Assembly (NCBI RefSeq): GCF_033449965.1
Contig: NZ_CP137761.1
Coordinates: forward strand, 310,001 to 374,000
Direction: 5' to 3'
DNA from: Bacillus sp. T3
GTDB lineage: Bacteria; Bacillota; Bacilli; Bacillales; Cytobacillaceae
Length of the DNA stretch: 64,000 nucleotides
Of the stretch, positions 9,453 to 19,302 are shown in pieces. A program made the position numbers and the translations under genes. The first letter of the stretch is position 1; every line of letters starts with the position of its first letter. The notes under the pieces were generated by a model. That model worked only from the letters and a program-made list of their open reading frames with translations. It did not search any database and was not told the origin of the DNA.

Positions 9453-10325
9453 ATGCGTTTTGATGAAGCTTATTCTGGTAACGTTTTTATTAAGAGCCAT
9501 CCGAACTTTGAAGAAAGCCAGGCAGTATTATACGGAATGCCGATGGATTGGACCGTAAGCTATCGCCCCGGTTCGCGTTTCGGCCCAACAAGAATCCGCG
9601 AGGTATCGCCAGGTCTAGAAGAATACAGCCCGTATTTAGATCGCGAGCTTGAGGATGTTAAATACTTCGATGCAGGTGACATTCCCCTGCCATTCGGAAA
9701 TCCACAGCGCAGTATCGATATGATTGAAGAGTTTGTGGATCAAATTCTTGCTGCTGATAAGTTCCCACTAGGCATGGGCGGTGAGCACCTCGTTAGCTGG
9801 CCGGCCTTTAAGGCTATGTACAAAAAATATCCTGATCTTGCTATTATTCATATGGATGCACATACAGATCTGCGTGAGAGTTATGAAGGCGAACCGCTTT
9901 CTCACTCCACACCAATTCGCAAAGCGGCTGAACTCATCGGTCCACGCAATGTCTATTCATTCGGTATTCGTTCCGGTATGAAGGAAGAGTTTGAATGGGC
10001 GAAGCAGGTGGGTATGCATATTTCAAAATTTGATGTACTTCAGCCATTGAAGGAAATTTTGCCTCAGCTAGCAGGTCGTCCGGTCTACGTAACAATTGAT
10101 ATCGATGTTCTAGATCCAGCTCATGCACCAGGTACGGGAACAGTCGACGCAGGCGGAATTACGTCGCGTGAGCTGCTCGCTTCAATTCATGAAATTGCTA
10201 ATTCAGATGTTCGTGTGGTCGGCGCCGATTTAGTTGAAGTTGCACCAATCTACGACCATTCGGAGCAAACTGCGAACACTGCAAGCAAGTTAATCCGCGA
10301 AATGATTTTAGGCTGGGTAAAATAA
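9453..10325 (+). CDS. speB: Agmatinase
   Basis: Hydrolyses agmatine to putrescine and urea. The binuclear manganese ligands of the ureohydrolase family are all present: GGEH, HMDAHTDLR and the DIDVLDPAHAPGTGT loop; 290 residues matches B. subtilis SpeB. The start ATG follows TAAGGAGGA. Downstream of speE in the same operon and followed by a terminator. Confidence 0.95.
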   Translation: MRFDEAYSGNVFIKSHPNFEESQAVLYGMPMDWTVSYRPGSRFGPTRIREVSPGLEEYSPYLDRELEDVKYFDAGDIPLPFGNPQRSIDMIEEFVDQILAADKFPLGMGGEHLVSWPAFKAMYKKYPDLAIIHMDAHTDLRESYEGEPLSHSTPIRKAAELIGPRNVYSFGIRSGMKEEFEWAKQVGMHISKFDVLQPLKEILPQLAGRPVYVTIDIDVLDPAHAPGTGTVDAGGITSRELLASIHEIANSDVRVVGADLVEVAPIYDHSEQTANTASKLIREMILGWVK

Positions 10326-10345
10326 GGATTATTTTTCGATTAGAG

Positions 10346-10377
10346 GACGGGGACTATTAGATGGTCTCCGTTTTTTT
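10346..10377 (+). terminator. Terminator after speB
   Basis: ACGGGGAC and GGTCTCCGT pair (one wobble/bulge) and are followed by TTTTTTT. Confidence 0.7.
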
Positions 10378-10425
10378 GTGTGGGGCAACGGTTCGGTTGG
10401 TGGAGTCGGTTGTATTATGAAAGTA

Positions 10426-10520
10426 ACAAATAAACCTACAAAAATAGCAAGTATTTAAAAAATTAAGCAAGTAAACAAGAATTATAAGCAAGTAAATCGT
10501 TCAAACTGGCAAGTAAACTC
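10426..10520. repeat. 20-21 bp periodic array, head word GCAAGTAAA
   Basis: Five units start at 10426, 10447, 10467, 10488 and 10509 (spacing 21, 20, 21, 21). The head word is GCAAGTAAA (first two units degenerate); tails are AT-rich and differ. One of six such arrays in the window. It fills much of the 341-base gap between speB and ywiB. Confidence 0.75.
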
Positions 10521-10675
10521 GCACCACCCCATAAAAAATGAAAACAAACGTAAAAAATCATCCCTTCTTGCGCTTTCCAAACTCTAAACTTATACTAATA
10601 AGGTTATAATAAATGAAAAAAAGTACCTAAAAGTCAAACTCAAACAAAAAGCAAACAATAAAGGAAGTGTTGCCG

Positions 10676-11232
10676 TTGCCAGACGACCGTGCTGCACAAA
10701 CACCTGTTAAAATATATATAAAAACCGTGATCCACCACCCGCAACAGCAGGTGACAGAGGACCAAGCAAACAAGTTCGAAAGTGAAAACCAGTACCGAGC
10801 CAATTCAGAGGAGTTCACATCGTCATCGTCACCAACAATGCCATCTCAAGCATCAACGCAACCTGAAACTTACGAACTCATCACATTCGGTCAATATCAG
10901 GAAACGCAAACAGCGGCGTATTTGCGGTATCAGGAGGTATTGGAGGTAGGCACGGTGAATACCACTGTGAAAATCACCAATGATGAAATGCTAATTTTAC
11001 GGAGTGGTGCTTTAAATATGCGGATGGTGTTTCGCCCGGGAAGCCCGTGTCTGGAACCTACCATTCACCACACGGCTTTATGGAAATCGTAACGGAAGCG
11101 CAAAACTTCACACACCATCACAACCACAAATCAAACGAGGGGCATATTACCCTGAAATATGACTTATCTATGCAAGAAACTCTTGCAGGTACATATCATC
11201 TCGACATTAAATATGAGGAGGAACGCAAATGA
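10676..11232 (+). CDS. ywiB: DUF1934 family protein YwiB (frame break; low-complexity insert)
   Basis: DUF1934/YwiB family, a lipocalin-like beta-barrel of unknown function encoded just upstream of argS in Bacillus. The first frame ends at 11092; shifting frame at CGCCCGGGAAGCCC (11033-11045) joins it to KPVSGTYHSPHGFMEIVTEA and a stop at 11232 that overlaps the argS start (ATGA). I chose TTG 10676, 8 bases after AAGGAAG; GTG 10667 and TTG 10670 are closer to that site. At about 185 residues it is some 40 longer than B. subtilis YwiB because residues ~25-62 are a Q/S/T-rich stretch. The break is either one lost A or two extra bases in CCGG. Confidence 0.78.
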
Positions 11233-12898
11233 ACATAGCAGAACAGGTTCAAGCAAAGCTTAAAGAAGAAATTAAACAAGCAGTTATTCAATCAAATTTA
11301 GCGACAGAAGAAAACATTCCAGATGTTATTTTAGAAACTCCAAGAGATAAGGCACATGGGGATTATTCTTCAAATATGGCAATGCAGTTAGCTCGCATTG
11401 CGAAAAAGCCACCACGTGCGATTGCTGAAGAGTTGATTCAACACTTTGATCAATCCAAAGGCTCGATTGAAAAAATGGAAATTGCAGGGCCAGGCTTCAT
11501 TAATTTTTACATGAATAATAGCTATTTAACTGAATTGATTCCATCCATTTTAAGCGCTGGAGAAAAATATGGAGAATCAACGGTTGGCAATCGTCAAAAG
11601 GTTCAGGTTGAATTCGTTTCGGCCAATCCAACGGGTGACCTCCATCTTGGTCATGCTCGCGGAGCTGCTGTAGGTGACTCACTCTGCAATATTTTAGACA
11701 AAGCAGGCTATGAGGTTTCACGAGAATACTACATTAATGACGCTGGAAACCAGATTAATAATCTAGCCCTATCCGTCGACGCACGTTATTTCCAAGCACT
11801 TGGAATCGATAAACCAATGCCAGAGGATGGCTATCATGGTGCTGATATTATCGGTATTGGTAAGCGCCTTGCTGAGGAGTATGGCGACAAATTCGTGGCA
11901 TTAGACGATCAGGAGCGCTTTGATAAATTCCGTGAATACGGACTAAAGTACGAAATGGAAAAATTAAAGCAGGATCTCGAAAACTTCCGCGTCCGTTTTG
12001 ATGTTTGGTATTCTGAAACATCGCTTTACCATAACGGAAAAATTGATGCAGCATTGAAAACGTTACGAGACAACGGCCATATTTTTGAAGAAGAGGGCGC
12101 AACTTGGCTTCGTACAACACCAATGGGCGACGATAAAGACCGCGTTCTAATCAAACAGGACGGTTCATATACGTATTTAACACCAGATATTGCTTACCAT
12201 AAGGACAAGCTTGAGCGCGGCTTCGAAAAGCTGATTAACATTTGGGGTGCCGATCACCACGGTTATATTCCACGGATGAAGGCAGCAATTGAAGCGCTTG
12301 GCTATAACCGAGATGCGTTAGAGGTGGAAATTATTCAGCTTGTCCATCTTTATAAAAACGGTGAAAAAATGAAGATGAGTAAGCGTACCGGTAAAGCGGT
12401 AACGATGCGTGAACTAGTTGAAGAGGTTGGCTTAGATGCTGTTCGTTACTTCTTCGCGATGCGCAGCGCGGATACTCATTTAGATTTCGATTTAGATTTA
12501 GCAGTTTCTCAATCAAACGAAAACCCGGTTACTATGCTCAATATGCTCATGCGCGTATTTCAAGCATTATCCGTCAAGGTGAGGAGCAAGGCTTTAGCTT
12601 GAACGACAACGCTGACTTTAGTTTAATTGGAGCTGAAAAAGAAATAGAGCTATTGAAGGCACTTGGTGACTTCCCAGCAGCTGTTGCTGAAGCAGCACAA
12701 AAGCGTATGCCGCACCGCATCACTAATTACATCTACGATTTGGCATCCACTTTCCACAGCTTCTATAATGCGGAAAAAGTGTTAGATCAGGATAATCAAG
12801 AAAAGACAAAGGCTCGTCTAGCCTTAGTAAAATCAGTCCAAATTACTTTGCGCAACGCCCTCGCACTAATCGGCGTGTCCGCACCAGAAAAAATGTAA
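11229..12898 (+). CDS. argS: Arginyl-tRNA synthetase (one-base frame break)
   Basis: Class I aminoacyl-tRNA synthetase charging tRNA-Arg. The HIGH-type motif is HLGH (PTGDLHLGHARG), and the KMSK-type motif is KMSKRTGK. The frame stops at 12602, but adding one T after CCCGGTT (12529-12530) restores NPVYYAQYAHARISSILRQG, the conserved start of the anticodon-binding domain, and reads on to 12898: 556 residues, the B. subtilis length. An essential gene with no other copy in the window, so the break must be a sequence error or compensated elsewhere. Its start overlaps the ywiB stop. Confidence 0.93.
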
Positions 12899-12908
12899 TA
12901 ATGAACGT

Positions 12909-12944
12909 AAGGCTGTCCCGGTTTTTAATGGGGCAGCCTTTTTG
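12909..12944 (+). terminator. Terminator after argS
   Basis: AGGCTGTCCC and GGGGCAGCCT form the stem; TTTTT follows. Confidence 0.8.
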
Positions 12945-13074
12945 TTGCTGGGTATCGGAGATGAAATCGCGTAAAAGAGTACTATTGAATCCTTTTATTG
13001 TAATCCAGCCAAAACAAAACAACAAAAAGGTCACATAGATACTTCACTATGTGACCATTAATAAGCTACTAACT

Positions 13075-14439
13075 CTATAAAAACCTGGCAATCGGCTTTG
13101 CTACCCATTCTTTTACCTTTGTCATCATACTAACGTTCTCCAGGTCTGCTAATTGCAGCCTTTTAGACTTATCTAAATCCTTATCAATGACCGATTTAAT
13201 CTCTGCAATCGAGGTCGGGTCAGTAATAAAACAATTAATTTCATAATTCAAGAAGATGCTACGCTGGTCAAAATTAGTCGTTCCAATATCAAAAATTTCG
13301 TCATCAAACAGTAATGCTTTTGCGTGATAAAAGCCATTCAAAAATTGATAAACCTCAACGCCAGCCTTAAGCAACTGTCGAAAATAATAATAAGATGCTT
13401 CCTGGACAAGAATATGATCCGCCATTTGCGGAACAAGAATCTTTATGTGAACCCCTCGTTTCGCTGCCACCAATAAGTCAAAAAGCAGGCGTTTACTCGG
13501 AATAAAATAAGGCGTACCGATGAATATCGACTTTTTTGCCTGGTGAATTCGGTGTGATAAAAGGTCCTCCATATGGATGCCCTCTGAGGCGACAGCTTGA
13601 ATTTTCGTGGGTCTGCGATCATGCTTTTCTGGTGAACTCATATGATTCTGATGATTAGTGCCACTTTCGCTGGTAGTCTCGATATCATTAAATGCAAAAT
13701 CCTCCCCGAACTCGGTTGCAAGCATTCCAGCTTGCATTTGAGACACAAGCCCAGTACTTCTCCCAGCACGATAATAAGGAAAATAATCATTCCGCGAAAG
13801 CACTTTGATTTCAGATTTTGTCGCCTTTTGCCAATCGGCAATAAATTGAGTTTGTAGGTCATGGACGATATCGCCGCGCAGGCGCATATGGTAATCGCGC
13901 CATGGTGATAGCTTTGGATCCTGGTCGACATATTCCTTGCCCACATTAAAGCCACCGAGATAGCCAGTGACCCCATCAATTACTGTGATTTTGCGGTGAT
14001 TACGAACATTCGCCTTGTAAAATAAATAAGGGAATTTAGGCACATGCGCAAAGGCGAATTGAACATTGGCGGCCTCGAGCTCGGCAATAATCTGCTTTGA
14101 AAGCTTATGACTACCGACCCAATCCAGCAGCAGACGTACCTCAACCCCCTCCCGTGCCTTTTGCTCCAATAATGAATAAAATTTCTTGCTAAAATCATCA
14201 TTTCTCGCAATATAAAATAAAACATGAATATGCTTGGTCGCCTTTTTAATTTCTTGGAATAGATCCTCAAACAACTCTGTTCCATGAATGAACAGGCGAA
14301 GCTCACAATTTCGAAGCGGAAATTCTTTTCTTGTGCTTGTAGCGACATGTTTTTTGCGCCCAAGAATATAATCAATATAGAGCAAGATGATTAGAATGAA
14401 TAAAAGCGCGAATCCGATTAAGACAATATACACATCCAT
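13075..14439 (-). CDS. clsB: Phospholipase D family cardiolipin synthase
   Basis: Joins phosphatidylglycerol molecules into cardiolipin at the membrane. One N-terminal membrane segment (residues 4-26) is followed by two PLD domains with complete HKD motifs: HRKITVID (His148, Lys150, Asp155) and HAKALLFD (His372, Lys374, Asp379). At 454 residues it is somewhat longer than B. subtilis YwjE. Position between argS and fadF is that of ywjE (clsB); the choice among the three Bacillus cls paralogues rests on this context. Transcribed divergently from fadF. Confidence 0.85.
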   Translation of the reverse strand: MDVYIVLIGFALLFILIILLYIDYILGRKKHVATSTRKEFPLRNCELRLFIHGTELFEDLFQEIKKATKHIHVLFYIARNDDFSKKFYSLLEQKAREGVEVRLLLDWVGSHKLSKQIIAELEAANVQFAFAHVPKFPYLFYKANVRNHRKITVIDGVTGYLGGFNVGKEYVDQDPKLSPWRDYHMRLRGDIVHDLQTQFIADWQKATKSEIKVLSRNDYFPYYRAGRSTGLVSQMQAGMLATEFGEDFAFNDIETTSESGTNHQNHMSSPEKHDRRPTKIQAVASEGIHMEDLLSHRIHQAKKSIFIGTPYFIPSKRLLFDLLVAAKRGVHIKILVPQMADHILVQEASYYYFRQLLKAGVEVYQFLNGFYHAKALLFDDEIFDIGTTNFDQRSIFLNYEINCFITDPTSIAEIKSVIDKDLDKSKRLQLADLENVSMMTKVKEWVAKPIARFL

Positions 14440-14533
14440 TCTCTCCTCAACTCATTTCCTCTTAGTTTGACCGAAACCAAACCTTCTATGATGTATTCCA
14501 AAAAATAATTCTGTTAAGATTTCAAAATGACTA

Positions 14534-14561
14534 TTGACTGAACGCTCATTCACCATATAAT
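14534..14561 (+). promoter_or_regulatory. fadF promoter with an operator between -35 and -10
   Basis: TTGACT (14534-14539), 16-base spacer, TATAAT (14556-14561). The spacer is mostly filled by TGAACGCTCATTCA (14539-14552), a partial inverted repeat whose right half TCATTCA matches the Bacillus FadR half-site. A repressor bound there would block RNA polymerase. The reverse-complement core GAGCGTTCA recurs at 17049-17057 before the thiolase gene. Confidence 0.6.
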
Positions 14562-14651
14562 AGAGTTAAGAGTAAATTCAGAATATTTAAAAATAATGTA
14601 ATATTCTGTCGAAACATCGCTAAATAAGTCAAAGAAAGGGGAGTACTTTTG

Positions 14652-16763
14652 ATGAACGGGTTGTTGTGGGCTAATTTAATTGCGTTTTTAGCAGTAACTG
14701 CATACGCAATTAGCTTATTTGTATACGTAGTGAAAACGCGAATCACGTATATAAAGCTCGGTAAAAAAGTAGAGTTTGATAACAACATCAAAGAACGACT
14801 AAACAAAATTTGGGTAAACGTCTTTGGACAGACGAAACTAATGAAGGATAAAAAAAGCGGAATTATGCATATTATGTTTTTTTATGGTTTCCTTCTTGTC
14901 CAACTAGGAGCGATTGATTTTATATGGAAGGGAATTAAACCAGGTGCACACTTGCCGCTTGGGCCATTATATCCCGCTTTTAACTTTTTTCAAGAAATCG
15001 TAACGCTTGTTATTTTAGTAGCAGTTGTCTGGGCGTTTTACCGCCGCTATATCGAAAAGCTTGTGCGCTTAAAGCGTGGTTTTAAAAATGGACTTGTCTT
15101 AATTTTTATCGGTGGCTTAATGCTATCAGTATTACTTGGGAATGGGATGGGCATGATTTGGCATGGACATGAAGCATCTTGGTCTGAACCGATTGCTTCA
15201 TCGATTGCAACGATCTTCTCTGGTATCAGTGAAACCGTTGCCATTGTTGTGTTCTATGTAGCTTGGTGGATTCACTTGTTGTTCCTACTAACTTTCTTAG
15301 TTTATGTACCGCAGGGAAAACACATGCACTTGATTGCTGGACCTGCCAATGTTTATTTAAACCGTCTCGATAAGCCGGGTAAATTAAAGAAAATTAACTT
15401 TGAAGATGAATCACAAGAATCCTTCGGGGTTGGAAAAATTGAAGATTTTACACAGCTCCAGCTTGTCGACTTATATGCCTGTGTCGAATGCGGACGTTGT
15501 ACCAATATGTGTCCGGCAACTGGAACAGGAAAAATGCTGTCGCCAATGGATTTAATTTTAAAATTACGCGACCACTTAACGAATCACGGTGCGGCTGTCA
15601 CTTCGAAACAGCCATGGGTCCCATCATTTGCCTTCGCAAACACAAAGGGGAACCAATTAGCATTAGCGTCCTTAAGCCAAGGTGCGGAGGAAGCGGCAGC
15701 AACTCTTGCCTATTCACCAAGCTTGATTGGCGAAGTGATTACAGAGGAAGAAATTTGGGCATGTACAACTTGCCGTAACTGTGAAGACCAATGTCCAGTT
15801 ATGAACGAGCATGTTGAAAAAATAATTGACCTTCGTCGCTATTTAACACTAACAGAAGGAAAACTAGACGCCGATGCACAACGAGCGATGACCAATATCG
15901 AGCGCCAAGGAAACCCTTGGGGATTAAACCGGAAAGAACGCGAAAAATGGCGCGATGTCCGTGAGGATGTCACTATTCCAACTGTTAAAGAAATGAAAAA
16001 AGCGGGCGAAGAATTTGAGTACCTGTTCTGGGTTGGCGCAATGGGCTCATACGATAACCGCAGCCAAAAAATTGCCCTTTCGTTCGCGAAGCTATTGAAC
16101 GAAGCAGGCGTGAAATTTGCGATTTTAGGAAGCAAGGAAAAGAACTCTGGCGATACACCACGTCGTCTCGGAAATGAATTCCTATTCCAAGAATTAGCAC
16201 AAAACAATATTGATGAGTTTGAAAAGAACGAAGTGAAGAAAATCGTAACGATTGATCCGCATGCCTATAATATTTTCAAAAACGAATATCCTGATTTCGG
16301 CTTACAAGCAGAGGTATTCCACCATACTGAAGTGCTTGCAGAGCTTGTCAAAGAAGGAAGACTCGTTCCGAAATTTGACGTGAACGAGACGATTACGTTC
16401 CACGATTCCTGTTACTTAGGGCGCTACAATGAGGTTTACGATCCGCCACGCGAAATTCTTAAAGCGATTCCTGGTGTGAAGCTTGTGGAAATGGAACGTA
16501 ACCGCGAAACGGGAATGTGCTGTGGAGCAGGCGGCGGCTTAATGTGGATGGAGGAAGAAACCGGCCACCGCATCAATGTTGCCAGAACTGAGCAAGCATT
16601 AGCTGTCAATCCGTCCGTTATCAGCTCAGGTTGCCCTTATTGCCTAACCATGCTATCTGACGGAACAAAAGCAATAGAAGTAGAAGAAAATGTAAAAACG
16701 TATGACGTCGCCGAGCTCCTTGAAAAAGCTATCTGTGGTGACCAAAAGGAACTTGTTTCGTAA
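14652..16763 (+). CDS. fadF: Membrane (Fe-S) oxidoreductase FadF, probable ETF:menaquinone oxidoreductase
   Basis: About 703 residues. The N-terminal third has five or six hydrophobic segments (NarI-like cytochrome region); then two 4Fe-4S motifs, CVECGRCTNMCP (~residue 277) and CTTCRNCEDQCP (~373), and two CCG-type motifs (CYLGRYNEVYDPP, CCGAGGG) of heterodisulfide-reductase-like proteins. The family is proposed to pass electrons from acyl-CoA dehydrogenases via ETF to menaquinone. ATG 14652 is 8 bases after GGGGAG; TTG 14649 is an alternative. In B. subtilis ywjF/fadF is in the FadR regulon with acdA, which agrees with the operator in its promoter and the acyl-CoA genes downstream. Confidence 0.88.
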   Translation: MNGLLWANLIAFLAVTAYAISLFVYVVKTRITYIKLGKKVEFDNNIKERLNKIWVNVFGQTKLMKDKKSGIMHIMFFYGFLLVQLGAIDFIWKGIKPGAHLPLGPLYPAFNFFQEIVTLVILVAVVWAFYRRYIEKLVRLKRGFKNGLVLIFIGGLMLSVLLGNGMGMIWHGHEASWSEPIASSIATIFSGISETVAIVVFYVAWWIHLLFLLTFLVYVPQGKHMHLIAGPANVYLNRLDKPGKLKKINFEDESQESFGVGKIEDFTQLQLVDLYACVECGRCTNMCPATGTGKMLSPMDLILKLRDHLTNHGAAVTSKQPWVPSFAFANTKGNQLALASLSQGAEEAAATLAYSPSLIGEVITEEEIWACTTCRNCEDQCPVMNEHVEKIIDLRRYLTLTEGKLDADAQRAMTNIERQGNPWGLNRKEREKWRDVREDVTIPTVKEMKKAGEEFEYLFWVGAMGSYDNRSQKIALSFAKLLNEAGVKFAILGSKEKNSGDTPRRLGNEFLFQELAQNNIDEFEKNEVKKIVTIDPHAYNIFKNEYPDFGLQAEVFHHTEVLAELVKEGRLVPKFDVNETITFHDSCYLGRYNEVYDPPREILKAIPGVKLVEMERNRETGMCCGAGGGLMWMEEETGHRINVARTEQALAVNPSVISSGCPYCLTMLSDGTKAIEVEENVKTYDVAELLEKAICGDQKELVS

Positions 16764-16836
16764 TCATTTAATTCATGAATGTCATGTTTCGACAGAGCTC
16801 TTAATTTATAGAACAGTGTGAAAAGGTGCGTGAATA

Positions 16837-16884
16837 TTGGGGTGGCCATCAACCAACCAGCTTGGTCGGAGCGAGCCTCCCCAA
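16837..16884. other. Branched stem-loop downstream of fadF
   Basis: TTGGGG-T-GGC pairs with GCC-T-CCCCAA, enclosing a smaller hairpin ACCAA-N5-TTGGT. There is no clear T-run. It may end the fadF transcript or be a structured RNA. The rest of the 380-base gap to the thiolase gene is AT-rich with nothing else recognised except the operator-like site at 17049. Confidence 0.4.
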
Positions 16885-17048
16885 AATTCGCCAGAAACTG
16901 TAAATTAATGTCGGAAATTAAATATTTAGAATTTTTAGTAAAATAATTCAATTTTACTAATTACTGCAGTAGAATAGTAATGAAGGATCTCCAAAAATCG
17001 GCCATAGTTTTTTCGAAAATTGCGCAGGTTTATGCCTCGCAACCGAGC

Positions 17049-17057
17049 GAGCGTTCA
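17049..17057 (+). promoter_or_regulatory. Second operator-like site before the thiolase gene
   Basis: GAGCGTTCA is the exact reverse complement of the TGAACGCTC core in the fadF promoter. It lies 87 bases before the thiolase start. Confidence 0.35.
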
Positions 17058-17143
17058 GTCACTTTGAAGTAGTAACGTATTAACACATTGGTTTGTCATA
17101 AGAAAATGGATAGGTGAATTTGAATAAAGGAGTGGAACGATAG

Positions 17144-18332
17144 ATGGGAAAAACAGTTATATTAAGCGGAATTCGTACACCATTTGGTAAGTTCGGCGGA
17201 GGTCTAAGCAGTTTAAAGGCAGTTGAGCTAGGAGGCATCGTCGTTAAAGGAGCGTTAGAAAAAGCTCACGTCGAACCTACTCAAGTAGGTGAAATCATCT
17301 TAGGGACTGTTCTTCAAGGAGGTCAAGGTCAAATCCCGTCTCGCCAAGCAGCATGCAACGCAGGTCTTCCTTGGGAAGTGAAAACAGAAACCATTAATAA
17401 GGTCTGTGCATCTGGAATGCGGAGTGTCACACTTGCCGATCAAATCATTCGTGCGGGTGATGAAGAGGTGATTGTTGCCGGTGGAATGGAATCGATGAGC
17501 AACGCACCCTACCTTCTACCGAAAGCTCGTTGGGGACTGAGAATGAACGATCATCCCGTCAAGGATTTGATGGTGCATGATGGGTTAACCTGCAGCTTTA
17601 CCGGCGTTCACATGGGTACTTACGGAAACAGTACAGCTACTGAACTGGAGCTTAGCCGTGAGGAGCAGGACGAATGGGCTTATCGCAGTCATATGAGAGC
17701 GCTTAACGCCATAGACTCAGGCAAGCTTGCTGAAGAAATTATTCCTGTTGAGGTTCCCGGTCGCAAAGGTCAACCAACCATTATTGAACATGATGAATCA
17801 CCGCGAAGAGATACGTCACTTGAACGACTAGCCAAGCTTGGTCCCGCATTTAACGGAATGGGAACGATTACAGCAGGGAATGCACCAGGTGTAAATGACG
17901 GTGCAGCTGCACTTGTACTAATGAGTGAAGAGCGCGCATTGAAGGAAGGTAGAACACCTGGAAGCGTATATCGTAGCTCATACGGCTATTGCGATGGAAG
18001 CAAAGGATTTCCCGAAAACACCAGGTGTAGTAATCAACGAATTGCTAAAGAAAACGGGCAAAACCGTTGATGAAATTGACTTGTTTGAAATTAATGAAGC
18101 GTTTGCTGCTGTTGCTCTAGCTAGCAAGCAAATTGCTGGGCTTGACCCAGAAAAGCTCAACGTGAATGGCGGGGCTGTTGCATTAGGGCATCCAATCGGT
18201 GCGAGCGGTGCTAGAATCATCATCACGCTCATGCACGAGCTTAAGCGACGCGGCGGCGGACTTGGAATCGCAGCGATATGCTCAGGTGGCGGCCAAGGGG
18301 ATGCAATCATGATCGAAGTACCAAAGCAGTAA
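17144..18332 (+). CDS. mmgA: Acetyl-CoA acetyltransferase (one-base frame break)
   Basis: Thiolase that cleaves or condenses acetyl-CoA units. Nucleophile Cys88 (NKVCASGM), the GHPIGASGAR histidine and the C-terminal CSGGGQG cysteine are all present. The first frame ends at 18070; removing the T at 17959 (ACACC-T-GGAAGC) gives TPEAYIVAHTAIAMEAKDFP and continues to 18332, 395 residues. The inserted base again turns CCGG into CCTGG. First gene of a beta-oxidation-type set with 3-hydroxyacyl-CoA dehydrogenase and two acyl-CoA dehydrogenases, resembling mmgABC of B. subtilis; the symbol is by that resemblance. Confidence 0.87.
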
Positions 18333-18416
18333 CAACTAACAAGGCATTGAACTTACCTATTTTAATAAAAAAGATATAAGCGCCTAGTGCGCTCGCTATG
18401 AGGAGGATATACAGTA

Positions 18417-19268
18417 ATGAACGTTCAAACAATTATGGTTATTGGGGCAGGACAAATGGGCTCGGGGATTGCTCAAGTTTGTGCCCAAGCAGGCTACAAA
18501 GTACTTCTAAATGATATTAAACAAGAATTTGTTGAGCGCGGTCTTGGCGGAATCAACAAAAACCTTTCACGTAATGTCGAGAAAAATCGCATCACAGCTG
18601 AAACTCGTGATTCAATTCTTGCGAATATTACACCATCAACAAGCCTGCAGGATGCTGAAGCTTGTGATCTTGTAATCGAAGCAGCGGTTGAGAACATGGA
18701 AATCAAAGCAAAAATCTTCGCTGAGTTGGATAAAATTACTCCAGCCCATACGATTTTAGCAAGTAACACATCTTCACTTCCAATTACGGAAATTGCAGCA
18801 GCAACATCAAGACCAGACAAAGTAATCGGCATGCACTTCATGAATCCAGTTCCAGTCATGAGGCTCGTTGAAATCATTCGCGGCCTAGCAACTGCTGATG
18901 AAGTGTATCAAACGATTGAAGATATTACGAAAAATCTAGAAAAAGTTCCGGTTGAAGTAAATGATGCACCTGGATTCATTTCAAACCGTATCCTTTTACC
19001 AATGATCAATGAAGCAATCTATGCACTTCATGAAGGCGTAGCGACAGTTGAAGCGATTGACGAAGTAATGAAGCTCGGAATGAACCATCCGATGGGACCG
19101 CTTACACTGGCTGATTTTATCGGCTTAGACACTTGTCTATACATTATGGAAACGCTACATGAAGGCTTTGGCGACGATAAATATCGCCCATGCCCACTTC
19201 TTCGTAAATATGTGAAAGCTGGCTGGCTTGGAAAGAAATCGGGCCGCGGTTTCTACGTATATGAGTAA
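18417..19268 (+). CDS. mmgB: 3-hydroxybutyryl-CoA dehydrogenase
   Basis: NAD-dependent oxidation of 3-hydroxybutyryl-CoA to acetoacetyl-CoA. The Rossmann motif GAGQMGSGIAQV opens the protein, the catalytic His is in MHFMNPVPVM, and the C-terminal dimerisation domain (DAPGFISNRILLPMINEA) is complete; 283 residues is usual. ATG 18417 follows AGGAGG. Its acetoacetyl-CoA product is the substrate of the thiolase just upstream. Confidence 0.92.
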   Translation: MNVQTIMVIGAGQMGSGIAQVCAQAGYKVLLNDIKQEFVERGLGGINKNLSRNVEKNRITAETRDSILANITPSTSLQDAEACDLVIEAAVENMEIKAKIFAELDKITPAHTILASNTSSLPITEIAAATSRPDKVIGMHFMNPVPVMRLVEIIRGLATADEVYQTIEDITKNLEKVPVEVNDAPGFISNRILLPMINEAIYALHEGVATVEAIDEVMKLGMNHPMGPLTLADFIGLDTCLYIMETLHEGFGDDKYRPCPLLRKYVKAGWLGKKSGRGFYVYE

Positions 19269-19302
19269 GGCAACTCAGTTACTATATCAGGAGGGAATGG
19301 CA

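Noticed and set aside
11229..12898. argS (and likewise ywfO, pyrG, tal, spo0F, icmF) as pseudogenes
   Set aside because: Single-base repairs restore full-length conserved proteins, the genes are essential or core, and the break sites share a systematic signature.
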